A stretch of 64,000 nucleotides of DNA from Arthrobacter sp. C2 (GTDB lineage Bacteria > Actinomycetota > Actinomycetes > Actinomycetales > Micrococcaceae). Below the pieces are notes generated by a model that was not told the origin of the DNA, ran no database searches, and saw only the letters and a list, made by a program, of their open reading frames with translations. Position numbers and translations under genes: made by a program. This document shows, piece after piece, positions 63,519 to 64,000 of the stretch. The DNA lies in NCBI GenBank assembly GCA_024207135.1, contig CP042428.1:372001-436000 (forward strand). The letters are read 5' to 3'. The stretch's first letter is position 1; every line of letters begins with the position of its first letter.

Positions 63519-64000
63519 GGATGCTCCTCAGGTTGGTGCGTTTCAGGCCCTCGCGCACGACCTCGCCGAACAGCTCGTCCGGGTCGAGGCGGCGCATCTC
63601 CTCGGACAGGCAGTCCGAGACCGAGCGCTGCGGCAGGGAAATCAGCTGGGCCTTCTGGCCCGGCTGGTACAACTCGGCCACGTCCCCGGGGGGACGGGTA
63701 AGCTCGACGTCGCCGGTGGGAAGCGCGAAGCGCACCGAGCGGACGCCGGTGCCCTCGGGTGAGGACGCCAGCGTCACCGGGATCCGCAAGCACAGCCGCA
63801 GCCAGGCGGCAAGCAGCACCGTGGAGGGGGAATCGACCGCACCGGTGACGGTCACCGCGGTGACCTCGGCCGGGTCCAGCTGGTCCATCACCGCGGCCAG
63901 CTGGGCGCGCCACAGCGTCAGCCGGGTCCAGGCCAGGTCGGTGTCCCCGGCCCGGTAGGACTCGGCCAGCGCGAAGAGCGCCTTGCGCGGGTTGGCCTCC
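63502..64000 (-). CDS. opcA: Glucose-6-phosphate dehydrogenase assembly protein OpcA (partial)
   Basis: The C-terminal 165 residues of OpcA; the gene runs on beyond the window end. DLAWTRLTLWRAQLAA, LDPAEVTAVTVTG and LAAWLRLCLRIPV match the family. OpcA is needed for G6P dehydrogenase activity in cyanobacteria and actinobacteria; zwf is expected just outside the window. The TAA stop overlaps the pgl start. Confidence 0.9.
   Translation of the reverse strand, partial: EANPRKALFALAESYRAGDTDLAWTRLTLWRAQLAAVMDQLDPAEVTAVTVTGAVDSPSTVLLAAWLRLCLRIPVTLASSPEGTGVRSVRFALPTGDVELTRPPGDVAELYQPGQKAQLISLPQRSVSDCLSEEMRRLDPDELFGEVVREGLKRTNLRSIRASER

Overview
The window is a stretch of high-GC actinobacterial chromosome. 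The gene order uvrA-HAD-plsC-uvrC-rapZ-yvcK-whiA-sodA-gap-pgk-tpiA-secG next to pgl-opcA, together with polA, rpsA, coaE and uvrB upstream, suggests the Micrococcaceae (Arthrobacter, Paeniglutamicibacter, Glutamicibacter). The family assignment is inferred from gene content and order; no 16S or tRNA gene is visible. Many starts are preceded by a TANNNT box six or seven bases upstream, so much of the window is probably transcribed as leaderless mRNA.

Layout. 1-7.2 kb: end of an aldose 1-epimerase gene, a VOC protein, a YciO-like protein, an MFS symporter paired with a PLP-dependent carboxy-lyase, a Pit phosphate transporter with a small membrane partner, a RibD/DHFR-like reductase and a PaaI-type thioesterase. 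7.2-15.2 kb: polA followed at once by two tandem Eis-like acetyltransferases and a lipoprotein polysaccharide deacetylase, then rpsA. 15.2-28.8 kb is more accessory: an unknown membrane protein, a subtilisin-like protease overlapping a small possible inhibitor gene, an isochorismatase-like protein with a substituted catalytic Asp, a patatin-like lipase behind an apparent leader-peptide attenuator, a PIG-L deacetylase, an RlmG/RsmC-type methyltransferase, a YigZ protein, a large SARP/BTAD-AAA regulator followed by a BBE-type flavoprotein oxidase, and a zinc-ribbon NERD protein between two gene-poor stretches.

29-48 kb: coaE with two small genes, ctaA, uvrB, a DUF2975 membrane protein with its XRE regulator, a TerC protein behind a yybP-ykoY (Mn2+) riboswitch, an MFS plus paired SMR exporter operon, a MetE-like protein behind a SAM riboswitch (minus strand), a GNAT/S33-peptidase pair, a YdjM-like membrane protein, an Mtr4-like helicase, a trans-aconitate methyltransferase-like protein, a small lipoprotein, a DUF222-HNH protein and an MBL-fold hydrolase. 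48.5-64 kb: a GntR regulator, uvrA behind a LexA-type box, the uvrC/rapZ/yvcK/whiA block, sodA, the lower-glycolysis operon with secG, and convergent pgl and opcA (cut by the window end).

Working together: uvrA, uvrB, uvrC and polA supply nucleotide excision repair; gap-pgk-tpiA, yvcK and pgl-opcA cover glycolysis, gluconeogenesis control and the oxidative pentose phosphate entry. The most promising undescribed elements are the leader ORF with two mutually exclusive hairpins before the patatin gene, the GGCGAAC direct repeat at 11-bp pitch between the SARP-type regulator and the flavoprotein oxidase, and the protease/small-protein pair.
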